Source of the DNA: Enoplolaimus lenunculus
Taxonomy: Eukaryota > Nematoda > Enoplea > Enoplida > Thoracostomopsidae
DNA: 64,000 nt
Direction: 5' to 3'
Assembly: GCA_030248215.1 (NCBI GenBank)
Contig: JASANG010001679.1
Coordinates: 62,001 to 126,000 of the forward strand
The notes under the pieces were generated by a model that did not search any database, was not told where the DNA came from, and worked only from the letters and a program-made list of their open reading frames with translations. The position numbers were made by a program, and so were the translations under genes. Below are positions 14,101-26,060 of the stretch, piece after piece; the first letter of the stretch is position 1, and every line of letters begins with the position of its first letter.

Positions 14101-17100
14101 TATGCAAATTATCTATTATCTAACTGCTCCATTATCGGTTTTGGGGGTTTGTAAACAGTCTACGCAGATTCCTTGCATCCAAATACCCTTTAATACTAAA
14201 ATTAGATTGCTTCTAACTGTAATAATTAGTGAAATATTGTAAAAAGTCCTAATTTAGTCTTATAAACTATGCTAATATGCAAATTATCTATTAGCTAACT
14301 GCTCAGTTATCGGTTTTGGGGGTTTGTAAACAGCCTACGCAGATTTCTCGCATACAAAAACCCTATAATGCTAAATGTAGCTAAATAACGGCTTAAAAAT
14401 TTAAAACCCCAATGCGAGGTTACCACCCCAGGATAATTGGCTTCCAAACAAAATTTTTTTATCAAAATCGGTTCAGCCGGTCCTGAGATTCTTTTCGGAC
14501 GGAAAGACGGACAGACGGATGGACATCCACCTTTCGACTTCCAAATACAAAACATAAAACGCTTTGCGAAACTCCGAGCTTCGCTCAATAAGATAACAAA
14601 ATGGAAAACGAAATGAAAAAATTCTTTATCCCGCTGCTTGGAATCCTATCAATTTCACTTCCTGTGTATATTATGGATTTAAGATTAATTGCTGGCTTGG
14701 ATTTTTCATTCAATGTCAGTGTCCGCTCTTAACTTGCCCGGAATTGTAGTCGTTGCAAAATGGTAGGATTATACCGGCACGGGATGTCGGTTTTTCCTAG
14801 ATATTAGACCGCAACCGGATATCCGGTCGATCTGTGGGGTCAATCTGGGTTTGTGAGCTTGTAAAAATTACTAATGCCGACCGTAAAACATATGTATGCA
14901 TTTCAGTGCGACTGGCATGTATTAGTGCGGAACAGGGCTTAGAATTACGCGTCACTTGTAACTCACTATAGAATGTGCTTCATGAACGCCAAAGGTGTCA
15001 ACTGAACCTGATCCCTTGCGTTTTATGTATTACATAATACCATTTGGTAATTCAGGAGACAATAGACAGTTATTCGAAAATTAAACTTTGTACCGATTCG
15101 GCTAATGGGCTTGTGGATAAACAGTCGGTCAACATGCCATCAACATCGTTTTCTAATACTTGCAACAACCCTCTCCTGCAGAAGCTAACTCCAGGTATAT
15201 ACTGTTACTTTTTAAGGAGATGTTCACCCTAGTTTTAGGATACGAAAAACCGAGTCGGGCGGTAGGGGTCCGGGTCAGGTAGTGACTCGGCAGTTACCCT
15301 TCAGACACGGAGCTCGGAATGATACTTGGCCTAATCGAATTAAGTAGAAAATGTTCAAAGAAAACCCGTAATCTTCTAAGTACGGAAAAGCAAAATGTAA
15401 CAACAAAAAATGAACATCTAGTTTAAAATGAAAAACACGACCAATAATGAAGATCTCAAATTACTAACTAAATACCCGGATGGCTCCTTATTCGAGGTAT
15501 CGAAATATGCAAATTACTCCATTTTGCATATTAGATACCTCGCCGAAACAAGTTCACGCCTCCTGACCACACGACCGAAAACAAGGCAAGCGGATCCCGC
15601 GCTATGTTATCGGCTCGGATCTGGGATCATCACTTCATCGGAAGGGTGAAAGAACTGTCTGTTTGGCGTTGATACTAGAATTGCATTGCAGTTGGAAACT
15701 TTACGTGATAGCTACCAACAGCCCATAACGGATATTTTAGGAGACCATGTATTTAATATATTTTGTCAAAGTAGCGGTTTACTACATGTATATAACGATA
15801 TCTGTACAGAAACGTAAAACTGAATATAAGTTCATGGTTTGTAATGTAAAATATTTGCATGATACCGAAACAGTTTGCTATTCTGCTCTTCATGATGCAT
15901 AGAATTATCTCAGTAATGTATTTTAAATTTTACCCCATCAAATAGATGGTTAGCCATGGCGGGGCATTTCTAGTAGTTGGCGGATTTAATTTTACCTTTG
16001 TATTGCTTTTAGGATCGTTGCTTATGCCACAACTGCGTGTCAAAGCAGCTGCTGATAGCAGCGCCAAATTTGGAGCTGATGGGAGCAACAACAACAACAA
16101 GTTTTCATTCTCAAAGCCAGTGGTCATTGCTGCAAATTCAAGCAGTAGCCCTGTGGCGGCTATTGGAGGAGTATCAGCTTCGTCGTCATCCTCTTCATCG
16201 GAATCAGGATGTACGGATGACGACAGTGAAACACATGACGGCGAATTCGGTCACAAGATTCGTAAGTTTTTAATATTAAGTAGACCATTCATTAAAAGGG
16301 TGAACTATAATTGTCATTTGCGGCCGTCATTTCGGAGCATCGTAGACCAATTTTACGGCACGGCACCGAAAGGTAATTCACGTACACAGCCTAACGGGTT
16401 TATATTTTTAAGCCTTAAAATTAATTCGTTTTTTGGCGTCAAACATGCTTTTTGAATAAATTTACAGTTATAATGTAATGGATAAGCGTGTGAGATTTAC
16501 AGAAGCGATCAGGTATTGTAAAATGAAATTTTTCTAACAACCAGTAATTTTGTCTGTGAAAATTGCCCGCGCTCCGTTTTACAAGGCGAATGCCCAGACC
16601 CTGATTTTAACATAACCAAGCACCGCTCTACCACTACTTGGCGATAGAACCTACTCAGCTGCACTTAAGTGGGAATACGACCCCTGGATTTCGCACATCG
16701 TAGTGAGTTTAGCGGGTTAAAATTTTAACTAGTATATATTTATAGTTTATATGATGTGTGAATATTAGTGAATCGCTTCTGACTTTGTCAATATGATATT
16801 CTATGGATGTGTCGATTAATCGGCATCGGCAATGTGTATCGGCACTTGTCGTGATTATCGGCACTGCAGAAATGCTGTAAAAAATTATAACCATTTATGA
16901 TAGTTGGAATTTAAGTCTTCGCGTTTATAGCGATTTAATATAGTAATCCTATCAGTTGTTTTAGCATCATATTTTAAAATTGAAATCGGTATCGACAAAA
17001 TTAAAAACAAGAATCGAAATCGGCAAACATTTAGGTATCGGCACATCGCTACAATTTTTGATAGCTATTTCGTTTTATCATTGATATAATATGCGCTGTA

Positions 17101-20100
17101 TTTTGTGATTCGGTTGTCTCTAGTTTGCTAACGTAAGGTTACTTTTTAGACCACACTGCCCCTGGAAGCAAACCAATCATAGAACCTCCTAAAGGTTTTG
17201 CATTTACACCAACAACATCTCAAGTGTCGACAAAAACCACTGCAGAGCTGCAGCAGCATTTGCCTAGCCAAGAAAATTGTCACGCTTCCACTTCTACAAC
17301 AGTAACTGATTCGTCCAGTGGTCAGAAACAGTGGCATTGCTGCGAATGTTTTGCTCCTAATCCAGCAGATAAAAGTTCGTGTTTGTGCTGCTGTTCGGCA
17401 AGACCCGCATGTGTACCTTCAGCAGAGAAGGCAGCCGAAACTACTGATTTAAACAGTGTCCTTATCGATAGTACCAGTTGGACGTCGGTCGTGGAAGCTA
17501 ACCAAAGCCGTTGGGTGTGTTCTGTTTGTTGGGTTTCGAATGACAGTGGTGCTAAAGTATGTGTTTGCTGCACTGAATCTCGTCCGCAACAAAGTACAAC
17601 CGCTGCTCGTGTTCAAAACGGTAGTCCAAGTAGCAATGGCGGATTGATGGCACAAAACGCTGAAAAAGAAAAGACCATGAAACTGGCTAATTTTGGCAGT
17701 TCTGCTGCTGAAACGGATAATACCTGGCAGTGCAATGCTTGTCGTACAGCTAATACTGCAGTCGAGTTATCATGTACTAACTGCGGTGTTACGAAACAAT
17801 CCAATTTGGCTAGTGACAAAGAACATAGTATACCGGAATCGAATTTACCAAAGTGGTATTGCCAAACGTGTTTTATTTCAAATTTAGGCAGCAAGACGAC
17901 GTGCTTGGCGTGCAGCTCTCCGAAACCAGGCACCAAATATGAGGCAGGAAGTAAGTTGTGAGTAGCTGAAAAATTTCATGCGTTGCAATGCTTATTTTAC
18001 ATAATCTCGGTCTCGGTTTGTTCGAGTCGTAATCAAGAACGATTTTGCGAGTTTGTAAAAGAACAAAGTTAAGCAAGGTTTTTAATGTTGACGAATTTTC
18101 TCGTTATTTAGGTAAGTAAGTGTTTGTTACTAAATTTAGATTGTTTTCAGTATTAGGAGTAAGTTAAACGTCAGTTTTCTGTTGGTCAATTAGTTTCCTT
18201 TTTTGGTGTCGGTTTACAAATTTACCTTGTCTCAGAAAACGAGACCGTGCCGCCCATGCTTGACTAAAACAAGGATTCGGCTATAGCCACCTCTGTATTA
18301 TGTACAAATCACTTGCAACGCGAACGCAAATATAATTTTAACATGTCTAATTTTAGTAAAACTCAAAACACCATTGAAGGCTTTCGGACTAATTGAATCA
18401 CCCCAAGATAACGATGATGACGATGGGAATGAGTTAACCGGAAGTGGAAAAAAGAAAGTACGATTCGCTCCGGGAACCAAAGAAGCTGGTTTGCACATAA
18501 CAAATACAAGCAGCTCCACCACTATAACAGCAGCAACCGATGGCGTTCTTAACTTAAAACAACCAATCCCGACTACTCCAAGTAGCGTTGTGTTCGGATT
18601 TAGATTGACCACGAGCGTCGCAGAAGAAAATGCCACACCTAATCAAACTGATTACAGTTCAAGCTCTTCGGGCACCACTGCCACTGGATTCAAATTTGGA
18701 ACGTCAGCCGTCACTTCACAGCATACAACAGCTTATGACAATACCAGCCTGATAGTTAGTCCTAAAGATAAAAACAATAATGTTGGTTCAAGTGCTGATT
18801 GTAAAAAGAATAATACGATAACTTGTGCCGCCACCCAACCGAGTAATATCAGCAAACCTGTTGATTTTGGAGATGTGTTATCTAAGGCAACTGAACAAAC
18901 TTCTGATGGAAAACCTATGTTTAGTTTCGGGGTCGCTGGACAAACTGCAGCAGCAACTACAAATACCAGCTTTGCTTCCAACGTCTTTAGCGGCTTTGCA
19001 GCTGCCGAATCGAAACCGGTTGCAGGGCAAACCACGAAAATTCCTGCTACGGACAATAGCGATGGTTGTGTACAAGATTCAGCTCTAAAAAACGCTGATA
19101 GTTCAGTGAGTTTCGGGCTCAAGTTTACTACTACTACTACTACTACTACTAACAATAGCAGTGGAACCGCCACAGTTTTTTCTAGTAATGAAGTTTCACC
19201 TTCGGCCCCTACCGATAGCGCGGATACAAAAGCCTTACAGTTTTCTTCAACCGCATCACTTTTTGGCGGCTTAGCTAGCGGCACTACTGCAACTAGTTCT
19301 GCGTCTACGATTGCTGCTAGCGCCGCTAGCACTTTCGGTCAGCAAATCAAACCCCAACCGGTTATTACGCCAGAATTATTTCAGTTCGGCAAAGCGCAAA
19401 CAACGGAAAATGTATCTAAAGGAGTAGCGCCCGTGAAGAATAGTACTATTAGTAGCAATTTTTCGACGGCGGCTACTGCCAACTTTGGCTCAAATTTTTT
19501 GTTTGGCAATAGTAGTAGCTCTTCAGGTACGTCGAACACAAATCACAGTGTTCAGTCTCGGCCAGAACAAACCGAAGCTGTTACAACAATTTCGAGCAGC
19601 AATTCTTCAGGTAGTGGTTTGTTTGGATTTGCCACTGGTCAGCCGAAACCTGCTCCTAAAATTAATACCGCTTCGCAGTCAACTCCGTTTGTTTTCGGTG
19701 CTGGTGCGGCCAATAACGCTCCAGCATTAGCGCCGCAACAGCCGCAAAGAGGTGGCAATGTTTTTGGTGCCACCACCGGTAGTGTATTTGGATCAGGGGC
19801 TAATATTTTTGGTGAAACTAGCGCTTTGACAGCGCCGAAAAACAATTTCAATGTAAAAAGTGGTTTATCAGTAGTGAACACATCAAATTTAACAAATAAC
19901 AACACTTCATCGATTACCATTCCTTCCTCAAACACAGGAACAAATGCTGTACAGCAACAACAACAGCAAACTATTCAACCGGGATTTTTATTCGCTGATT
20001 CGTCAAATTTTAATGGTGCAGTCAGTAGTACAAGCTCGGGTAATGTACCTACCGGTACAAGTGGATTTAATTTTGGTTCTGTGTTATCGAGTAGTCATTC

Positions 20101-22066
20101 TGAAAGCAACACTGCTAGTAATAATAATAATATCGGAATGCCTGGTTTAGCTCCTAAAAACGGCACGACAGCAGCTAGTTTATTTAAATTTGGTGCGCGT
20201 ACTTCGCCTGATAATAGCGTCGCACCAGTTGCGCCCGCTGTTTCACCGTCATCACAGCCTGTCGAAAGTGGAACTGTTGTGGCCGGGACCAATATTCCAA
20301 CAAATCTTCCTGTGTTCCAGTTTGGTGCTGGAGGTGCAGCGGTTAGTTTATCGCTATTTGAATTCGGGCATGGGTTTTCGCTTCGTAGACTTTCAGAAAT
20401 AATTTGGGAGCTCATTATCAAGTTTCGAATTACTGAACAGAAATTAGGTTATTTCAGTTGCAACTGCTCCACGAGATTTAGATATGAGACTGGAAATAAG
20501 TTTCAGAAGCAAAAAACGTGTAGAGATCGAAGGTAAAAAGTTTCCACTTCGATTTGACTCAAAAACAAACATGTATTTGGATGCTATGTGATTAGTTTTT
20601 CGGGGTAAGCACAGTGTGTAAAAGTAGTATATAAATCTTGCATCAAACTTCCAATGAAGAATGATGGAGTGTCTGCAGACCAGTTGCCGGGTACTGCAAA
20701 TGATTGAATTCGGGTTCGTGCAAACAAACACGGTGTGGGTTCTGATGTTGTTTTTGTCTGTGCTTAATTAGAAATGCATAACCTTGCCAACCATTGAATT
20801 ACCCCTGAGCACATCTATTTTAATAAACTTTGTACGATTATATTACATACATAGTTTGAGCCGATCTGTTTGCTTTTAAGGAATACAAGCCTCAAGGTTT
20901 ATTATATAGAATAAACATTTTCAGACTGTTCCTTCGAACTTCAATTTCAACGCTGCAGCAGGACAACCGACGTTATTTGCTTTCAGGTACGATCAGGGAA
21001 ACAAAGTTATGGTGGGAAGCTAGCTAATTTCATGAGTAAACTTTTCAATCCTTTCGACTTTTAATGAAAATTTCTAATTTACATACAGTACAGTGTAAAA
21101 TTGACGAAAATAAGTTGATGTTTTCAAGCGATAAAATTCTTATTCTGGATATATGGTAAGCAGGGTGCAACCGGAATTCCGGTTCCGGCATTTTTTCACC
21201 TTCCGGTTCCGGTAAATTTTTACCGGATTTAAAAATTCCGGTATTATAATTTGGCCGTTTTCTTAATTAAGAATCTCTTTTGAAAGCCACTTGTACTCCG
21301 AATATAAGCCATTAATGGTGGATTTCACTTCATTCGATGATGAAAATCTAAAATACAACAAATAAAATAAATACCTATGTTCGACTAAGGTTATTTCACA
21401 AATAATAGAGCGAAAAATAAGATTAAAATGAAATTTTTGGTGAAATGCATTTTTCACTTTCCGGTTCCGGTAAAATTTTCAAATTCCGGTTCCGGTAAAT
21501 TGTAATTCCGGTTGCACCCTGATGGTAAGTCGAGGATTCAGCAACTGTATAACTGTATAATTGTTGAAGTAAAAGTGATGACTGAGGCTGATGAATAAAA
21601 TTTTTCTTTGAAATTATGAAATTTCATAGTTACGCAATAATTACGAGCAGATATTGTGAAAAAAACAGAATGGTTTTGAAAAATACACAAACCAGTAGAA
21701 AACACGAAAAAAACTACGAAAAAAGCATTAGAAATAGATTATTTCGAAAATTTTAATTTTTTCAGTGATGACCAAAATTGACCGAGACATTTATTGGCCG
21801 GTCTCGGTAGTCAGATCTCGGTCTCGGTTTTTAACCGAAGGCGCCCATCCCTGTTTTTCTGAAATCTTAACTGCCCTGGTTATATTTGCAATCATATCCG
21901 TATGGAAGGTGCTGAGTTGTTGTAGTTGTTGTATTGCTATGTCATTTCATGTCATCGAATTATGCAGCTTAGTGCATTCTGCTTTTGTTGCAGTGGTGGT
22001 GGTGGCGGCAACACATCGTCACAGCGAAGGATTTTGAAACCGGCGCGCAAAACACCACGACGGTAA
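5160..22066 (+). CDS. NUP153: Nucleoporin NUP153, 5' exons not found
   Basis: Nuclear-basket nucleoporin; the family binds transport receptors through FG repeats and Ran through zinc fingers. Exons read: 5160-5447, 7047-7196, 8308-8832, 9363-9474, 9745-9775, 9950-10030, 10350-10448, 11370-11405, 11657-11925, 12386-12554, 15056-15194, 16013-16261, 17150-17950, 18357-20341, 20925-20986, 21994-22066. All junction phases agree and the sum is 1,688 codons plus stop (human protein about 1,475). Exon 17150-17950 carries four RanBP2-type fingers (W-x-C-x2-C-x10-C-x2-C). Exon 18357-20341 carries about 18 FG dipeptides in Ser/Thr/Asn-rich sequence. The tail RRILKPARKTPRR resembles the basic NUP153 C-terminus, and SPYKNVPAYDLNR and TKRLLLELERV resemble conserved N-terminal segments. 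The first visible exon needs one base from an upstream exon, so the start codon lies in an unseen exon or off-window. Less certain points are the donor at 9475 and the acceptor at 12386, which could instead be 12398. An alternative exon at 9567-9700 is possible. Confidence 0.93.
5628..5790 (+). repeat. CCGGAA-family MITE fragment in NUP153 intron
   Basis: The stretch reads CACCTTTCGGTTCCGG and continues with the family interior (TTTGGTC..GTGAAAATTAA). This matches the inside of the larger CCGGAA-family elements, but neither terminus is intact. Confidence 0.45.
6272..6618 (+). repeat. CCGATA-family MITE in NUP153 intron
   Basis: The left end is GGGACGTGCCGATTAAT and the right end is GGTATCGACAAATCCCTG, with CCGAT words in between. 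The interior shares sequence with 56119-56468 (for example GTGTCTGATCAGG). A target-site duplication was not found. Confidence 0.5.
7329..7705 (+). mobile_element. hAT-like MITE, CCGGATAT family, with 8-bp TSD
   Basis: The element starts CAGGGTGCGACCGGATATCC and ends TATCCGGTCGCACACTG. It is flanked on both sides by the identical 8-mer ATTGCTAT (7321-7328 and 7706-7713). The 377-bp interior has no open frame of note. The 8-bp duplication and CAGGG terminus fit non-autonomous hAT elements. It lies in the NUP153 intron before the 8308 exon. Confidence 0.8.
7718..8239 (+). repeat. Composite: CCGGATAT MITE disrupted by CCGAGA-family sequence
   Basis: A second CAGGGTGCGACCGG terminus begins at 7718, only five bases after the previous element's right TSD. 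A matching right end, ATATCCGGTCGTTCCCTG, closes at 8239. The middle (about 7780-8145) is foreign. It ends in GTCTCGGTTTTAACCGAG and then CCCGTCCCTG, which are marks of the CCGAGA family. No clean duplication flanks the composite. Confidence 0.5.
10880..11165. repeat. Intronic repeat with inverted GTTTCTGAAAAC motifs
   Basis: The motif GTTTTCAGAAAACCAGCCAG at 10908 faces GGCTGGGTTTCTGAAAACC about 20 bases later, making a local hairpin. A diverged relative with ACTTAAGTAGGTGTTCAGAAA and CCAATGTCTG occurs at 45540-45650. This is probably a small MITE family, and its borders are not defined. It lies in the NUP153 intron between the 10350 and 11370 exons. Confidence 0.35.
12597..12665 (+). repeat. 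Helentron-like 5'-end fragment
   Basis: GAGCGGAGCTTGGG, then CTCGCGAAATGCTTTATG and TCGAAAGGTGGATG, are a diverged copy of the 5' leader of the elements at 1109-4972. None of the tandem units follow. Confidence 0.5.
13225..13350. repeat. GC-rich stacked palindromes in NUP153 intron
   Basis: In AT-rich surroundings this stretch contains CCCCCAGCAAAAAATTTGCT followed by GGGGG, and GGCGGCAAAATTTTCGCCGG. Each is a palindrome around an AAATTT/AAAATTTT core with GC-rich arms. No coding sense was found. It abuts the 3' end of a reverse-oriented Helentron-like element and may be part of a different repeat. Confidence 0.5.
13378..14590 (-). mobile_element. Helentron-like non-autonomous element, reverse copy
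   Basis: Read on the minus strand, the element begins TTGAGCGAAGCTCGGAGTTT near 14580 and carries the GGTGGATGTCCATCCGTCTG leader. It then runs through roughly seven 150-bp tandem units. It ends near 13378 with TTCGAACTTCGCTCAATAAA and the hairpin GTAGT-CCC-ACTAC. Both subterminal inverted repeats and the 3' hairpin are present, so this is the most complete copy. It sits in the NUP153 intron between the 12386 and 15056 exons. No protein is encoded. Confidence 0.6.
16803..17056. repeat. CCGATA-family MITE remnant in NUP153 intron
   Basis: The left part reads GGATGTGTCGATTAATCGG and the right part reads TAGGTATCGGCACATCGCTA. The interior is short and diverged from the 56119 copy. No 8-bp duplication could be recognised. 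Confidence 0.5.
17995..18260. repeat. CCGAGA-family fragment in NUP153 intron
   Basis: The words CTCGGTCTCGG near 18006 and CTCAGAAAACGAGACCGTGCC near 18232, followed by GCCCATGCTTG, resemble the two ends of the CCGAGA MITE family in worn form. The whole stretch lies between the zinc-finger exon and the FG exon. Confidence 0.35.
21161..21521 (+). mobile_element. hAT-like MITE, CCGGAA family, with 8-bp TSD
   Basis: The element starts CAGGGTGCAACCGGAATTCC and ends GGAATT's inverse, AATTCCGGTTGCACCCTG. The flanks are the identical 8-mer ATGGTAAG at 21153-21160 and 21522-21529. It is 361 bp and nearly identical over its length to 35752-36130, which points to recent activity. It lies in the last NUP153 intron. 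Confidence 0.85.
21535..21854. repeat. CCGAGA-family MITE fragment
   Basis: The right end reads GGTCTCGGTTTTTAACCGAA and then GCGCCCATCCCTG. The body shares ACGCAATAATTACGAGCAG and AAAATTGACCGAGAC with the copies near 32500 and 33600. The left terminus is not intact. It is in the last NUP153 intron. Confidence 0.45.
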
Positions 22067-22218
22067 AGTAACACCGATTTCTTAATGGATTGTCGATATG
22101 TTTTTGCTGACCTGACCCATAACTGCAGAATTTCGTGTGCTGGTCTTGTGCGTGCGATTAAACATTGTGGACAGGAAAGCGTTCTGTACGGCTTATTCTG
22201 TGCTCGTGTCTGCCATGT

Positions 22219-22224
22219 AATAAA
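22219..22224 (+). terminator. NUP153 polyadenylation signal
   Basis: A canonical AATAAA lies about 150 bases after the NUP153 stop codon and is the first such hexamer downstream. Its spacing suits a short 3' UTR. Confidence 0.6.
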
Positions 22225-22690
22225 GACTGCGTTCCTTTAAAACATTGGTTTCGACGTGTTATTGATAAATGTTCGCCACTGATATACGGACAGGGAACTT
22301 GTAAGAATACCGTTTTATTACATGATTGAAAGAAACTTCATTGAAAACAAATAGAGATCATTTATATTGTGAATGCATTGCATTTTATTGACGTGTAGTG
22401 TGTTTTATAATATTGTAACTTTATTTTTGTCACGGTTAATTTTGTATTAAAAAGTTGATGGTAAATTGCGCATCTGTAGCTAAAATTGCTTTATCGTTAA
22501 ATTGATGTACTGTTTTGGTATCGCAAACCGTACGTATTATAGAAATGTACTGCAGTTTTTAACTCACAAAGAACGGTCCCCGTTAACAATGCACAGCATT
22601 CTTTGCACAAAGCGTTTTAAAAAGTGTGAATGGACGGTTAGGTATATTAAGCGCAGTCCAGATGTAGAGTGATGTCAGAAGGCTTGTAAG

Positions 22691-22732
<42 letters not shown>
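22691..22732. repeat. (ATT)14 microsatellite
   Basis: Fourteen uninterrupted ATT triplets lie about 620 bases after the NUP153 stop codon. On the minus strand this reads as a run of Asn codons, which explains the short chance ORF there. Confidence 0.95.
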
Positions 22733-22734
<2 letters not shown>

Positions 22735-24593
22735 AATTAACACTAACCTTATCTGTTTGTAAAGGCAGTAGTTGTTTTGTGGTTACACGCTGCAAACAAC
22801 AAATATTTTGCCAAACGACTTTAATGGTAGTGTAAAATTCTGTTTAATCTAAAATCATCGCCTCGTGTGAAATGGATTTTCAACTTTGAAAGCATATTCG
22901 GTATGCTGGTATCTGTATCGGTATTTCACAGTATCAGTTCACCACTAATCGTTAAATTATTTTTCTGTATTCAGTGCTGTGTGTATCATTGGTGTATATT
23001 TTTTTAACTTTGCAACAAAATTAAGACGTGTCTAGGTTTATTTGAGTGCGTTATTTGAATCGGTCACATTCTCTCTACTGGTGTATTCGCAATGAAGAAA
23101 TAAACAAATACCTTCTAAATTCTATATCAAGCTTGTGCGTTGGTTTAATACTTATTTTATGTGAACGATCAGTGTTTATGTATTACGTCAATATAGACGT
23201 TTTTCCGCTATGTGTTATAAATTTGCCTGTTTTAGTAACATATATTATATTATTCATATTTCAGTGAAATTTTTTCTAGGTCATGTAAGCGAGTTCCAAA
23301 AGGCTTCAATTATAGTAATGTATTTCGTACAGTGAAGTTCAAACCAGGGTGCGCCTGAAATATGACTTTACCGGATACCGGACACGGATATTCTATATGT
23401 TAAAATAATTTATTTTTCGCTGTATTGTTAGCGTCGTCAAGGTTTTGTTCTGTTATAAAGTTCATAAGTGCTGTTGATAAACGGAAACTTTTCAATGCAA
23501 AATGCGTTTGTCTCTCGCTCGCGTACATAAGCTATGTAATCTTGAGTAAGACAATGTAATCTTGAGTAACACGCTGTAATTGTATGATGTTTGCAGTTAC
23601 TTTAGTGCTCATGTTTTACGGTAATTTGAGTTTTGACATGTGAAAATGTTTGGACGTCTGCGTGTATATATAGATGTAGGATAGCATTTAAATTGTTCTC
23701 ACATGTAACAATTTTGTTATTTTAATATCCGTTTGGCGTTTACGATAAAAATCGGTGTCCGTTTCGGCTATATAAACACAGGTAATTCCGTGTATGACGC
23801 ACAGTTTTCTATTACAGAAATGCTGGAATCCTATATGAAATAATAATTACGAAATTGATCGGTAATCTTGAAAAAATTTTATGCATCCGCTATTTTTCTT
23901 TAAAATTTTAGAAAGTCAAGTGAATATTTGCATGCCCCAATTGTTGAAACTTTTATACTTCAAGATCGTTTTTCCGTTATATTCTGAAAATTATGCCGCC
24001 CATCGTGTCGTGTCTTTTTTAAAATAAATAAAATTAATGTACGATACCGTGAATTTAAATGTTTGACGACGTTGACTAAATCAAAGCATGTTCTGTCTTC
24101 ATTTGACCTCTTTTTCCCGCGTGACATGAATGCATTTATTGATAGTTGTGCCATGTTTTTGTTTAAGAATCGTGTAAATTCGTAAGCAGTTCTGTTTTCC
24201 TCAAGTATTGTTGCGCGGAACCTAAGTGTAGGTATGTATTGTTTGCATATTTGAAACTGTTTGTTACATGTACCTTTTCATGTTTGTTTGTTTATGTAGT
24301 TAGCAAAGTATTCAGCAATCCTGTTCGTCACTGAAAAATAAATCAAGATTCGTTGTTCAACAGAGTAGACAGCGTCAAATACGGACCGCAAGCAGAGAAA
24401 GTGAGTGATCGGTTGTCCCACCCTGAGCCGGCGTTTGCCCAAAAACGTTTGCATTTTGTAACTTTTTATTTGTTTGAGCTTCTGATGATATCCGCTGATC
24501 ATTCCATGCCCAAATCTGAAATTTTGAAAAATTCGATTTTCAAGGCCAATAGTTCAGTCTCTGGGAAACAAAATTTTTTTCGATAAATTCGAC

Positions 24594-24758
24594 GGCCCAT
24601 GTATAGGACAGGTCCGGATCGGTTTCCGGAGGGGCTCTATAATAATCAGTTTAAGCTTTAGACTATTTTTTGCTTAGGCTTAGGAATATGCATATATATA
24701 CGCTTAGGATTAGGATTATGCTTATACCAACGTTCCGGCCCTGTTCAATACATGGACC
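24594..24758 (+). mobile_element. Short MITE with GGCCCATG termini and 8-bp TSD
   Basis: Ends GGCCCATGTATAGGACAGG and CCCTGTTCAATACATGGACC are inverted repeats of about 25 bp. The flanks AATTCGAC (24586-24593) and AGTTCGAC (24759-24766) match at 7 of 8 positions. The centre carries CTTAGGCTTAGGAATATGC words. The same layout is found at 53797-53931 and 43532-43658. Confidence 0.7.
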
Positions 24759-25177
24759 AGTTCGACAATTTATATATCACTACTCATTAGCCAGGCGTCT
24801 GATTGGGAAACATTAAACAATATTCGTCTCAGCTTCGGAACCTGTGTCAAATGGTGTATAATTTTTCGACAACAAATTTTGAGTCGAATGGAGGATTTTG
24901 GGACCTTAAAATTCGGATTTTTTAAAAATTTAAGTTTGGTGTGGGATAATCGGAGGAGGTTGCAATTCTTGCAAATTCAGAACAGCGATGAAAAGAGGAA
25001 AATTGAAGCACCTTTTCCGTGAATTTTAACGGTAGAAAAGGTCAAATAGATAAACAATAGCCGGAAATCAACCGGAAAATTAACAGATGTATGTTGCACT
25101 ATCGCTACCACCTACATACTGTTTCCTCAAGTGAGACCTATAATTTTACTGAAGATGTTTTGCTGATGTATACATAG

Positions 25178-25310
25178 CAGGGTGCAACCGGAATTCCGGT
25201 TCCCGTAAGGAAATCTGGTATTTATTCACTGGACTTTTCCGGTATTTGTGGTATTGTAAATTTTACTCATTCGAACATTTAAGAAAAATTGGCATATTAT
25301 TGAAACCTCT
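25178..25310 (+). repeat. CCGGAA-family MITE, left half only
   Basis: The stretch starts CAGGGTGCAACCGGAATTCC and continues with sequence shared with 51008-51358 (CCGGTATTTG, TCATTCGAA, GAAAAATTGGC). It stops where another repeat (GGCCCTAAAAGTAACATGGG) begins, so it is either truncated or interrupted. Confidence 0.55.
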
Positions 25311-25859
25311 ACGGCCCTAAAAGTAACATGGGCCTGAGTTTCTGTAGAATTCGATATACATATGGTCATTCTTACAATTTGTTCTCTCATAATACTTTCG
25401 TTATAAAATAGGGTGCTAGCTTATAATTTTTCCGCTAAGAAAATTTTTTGGAGAAAAATTGCGTTTCAAAATATTTACCATCCCGCCCATTTAGAAATAT
25501 CTGGATCCGCTGCTGGAAGCGTGACGACACCAGTATAAGGAACATGGGCTGATGTTTGTACGATTTAGCGTAAGCGTATTTCGATCTGGTTCTTTGCTCT
25601 ATGGGCATCGGATATTTTTTCATATCCGGCCATTCTTGCCGGATATATATCCAGATATCGTATATATCCGAAATGAAATTTTCTATTTCGGATATCCGAA
25701 ACTCGATTTTGTGTTTTTTGAGTTTCCGAACCTCAATTTTCGTTTCTTAAGCACTTGTTTTAACTTGTTGCTCTAAAGGAAGTACCCTGACCCTCAAGCA
25801 AATTGATATGAGCATAAAAGATACAATTTTAAACGGTATTTATTATGCCAGTACTGCAG

Positions 25860-26060
25860 TGACCTGAATAAGAGGGGGTGCCCATTTTGAGTACCAATCA
25901 ATAGGAATCTGTATTCCTAATAAGAGTTCGTAAGCGCATAAAGTCCCTAAACCATAATTAGAGTCCATAAATGTCAATTATTCCTAATTGTAGCGCATAA
26001 ATAACTCCAGAATCAAATAAAGGTGAGTTCAAAACTGTGAAGCGTACCTGGGACCCAAAA
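25860..26060 (+). repeat. Dispersed repeat with GAGTCCATAAATGTCAATTA motif
   Basis: CTGAATAAGAGGGGG leads into GAGTCCATAAATGTCAATTA and ACTCCAGAATCAAATAA. Copies of this roughly 200-bp unit occur at 48665-48860 and, inverted, at 51510-51680. No terminal structure could be set. It is probably a non-autonomous DNA element. Confidence 0.5.

Noticed and set aside
18733-19332. 199-residue open frame on the minus strand inside the NUP153 FG exon
   Set aside because: It is the complement of Ser/Thr/Gly-rich coding sequence with few stop complements. It has no independent motif or splice context.
20342-20536. In-frame continuation of the long FG-repeat ORF past 20341
   Set aside because: The codon string loses FG character after QFGAGGAA. 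A GTTAGT donor at 20342 joins in phase to the exon at 20925, which leads to the conserved basic C-terminus. The extension is intron.
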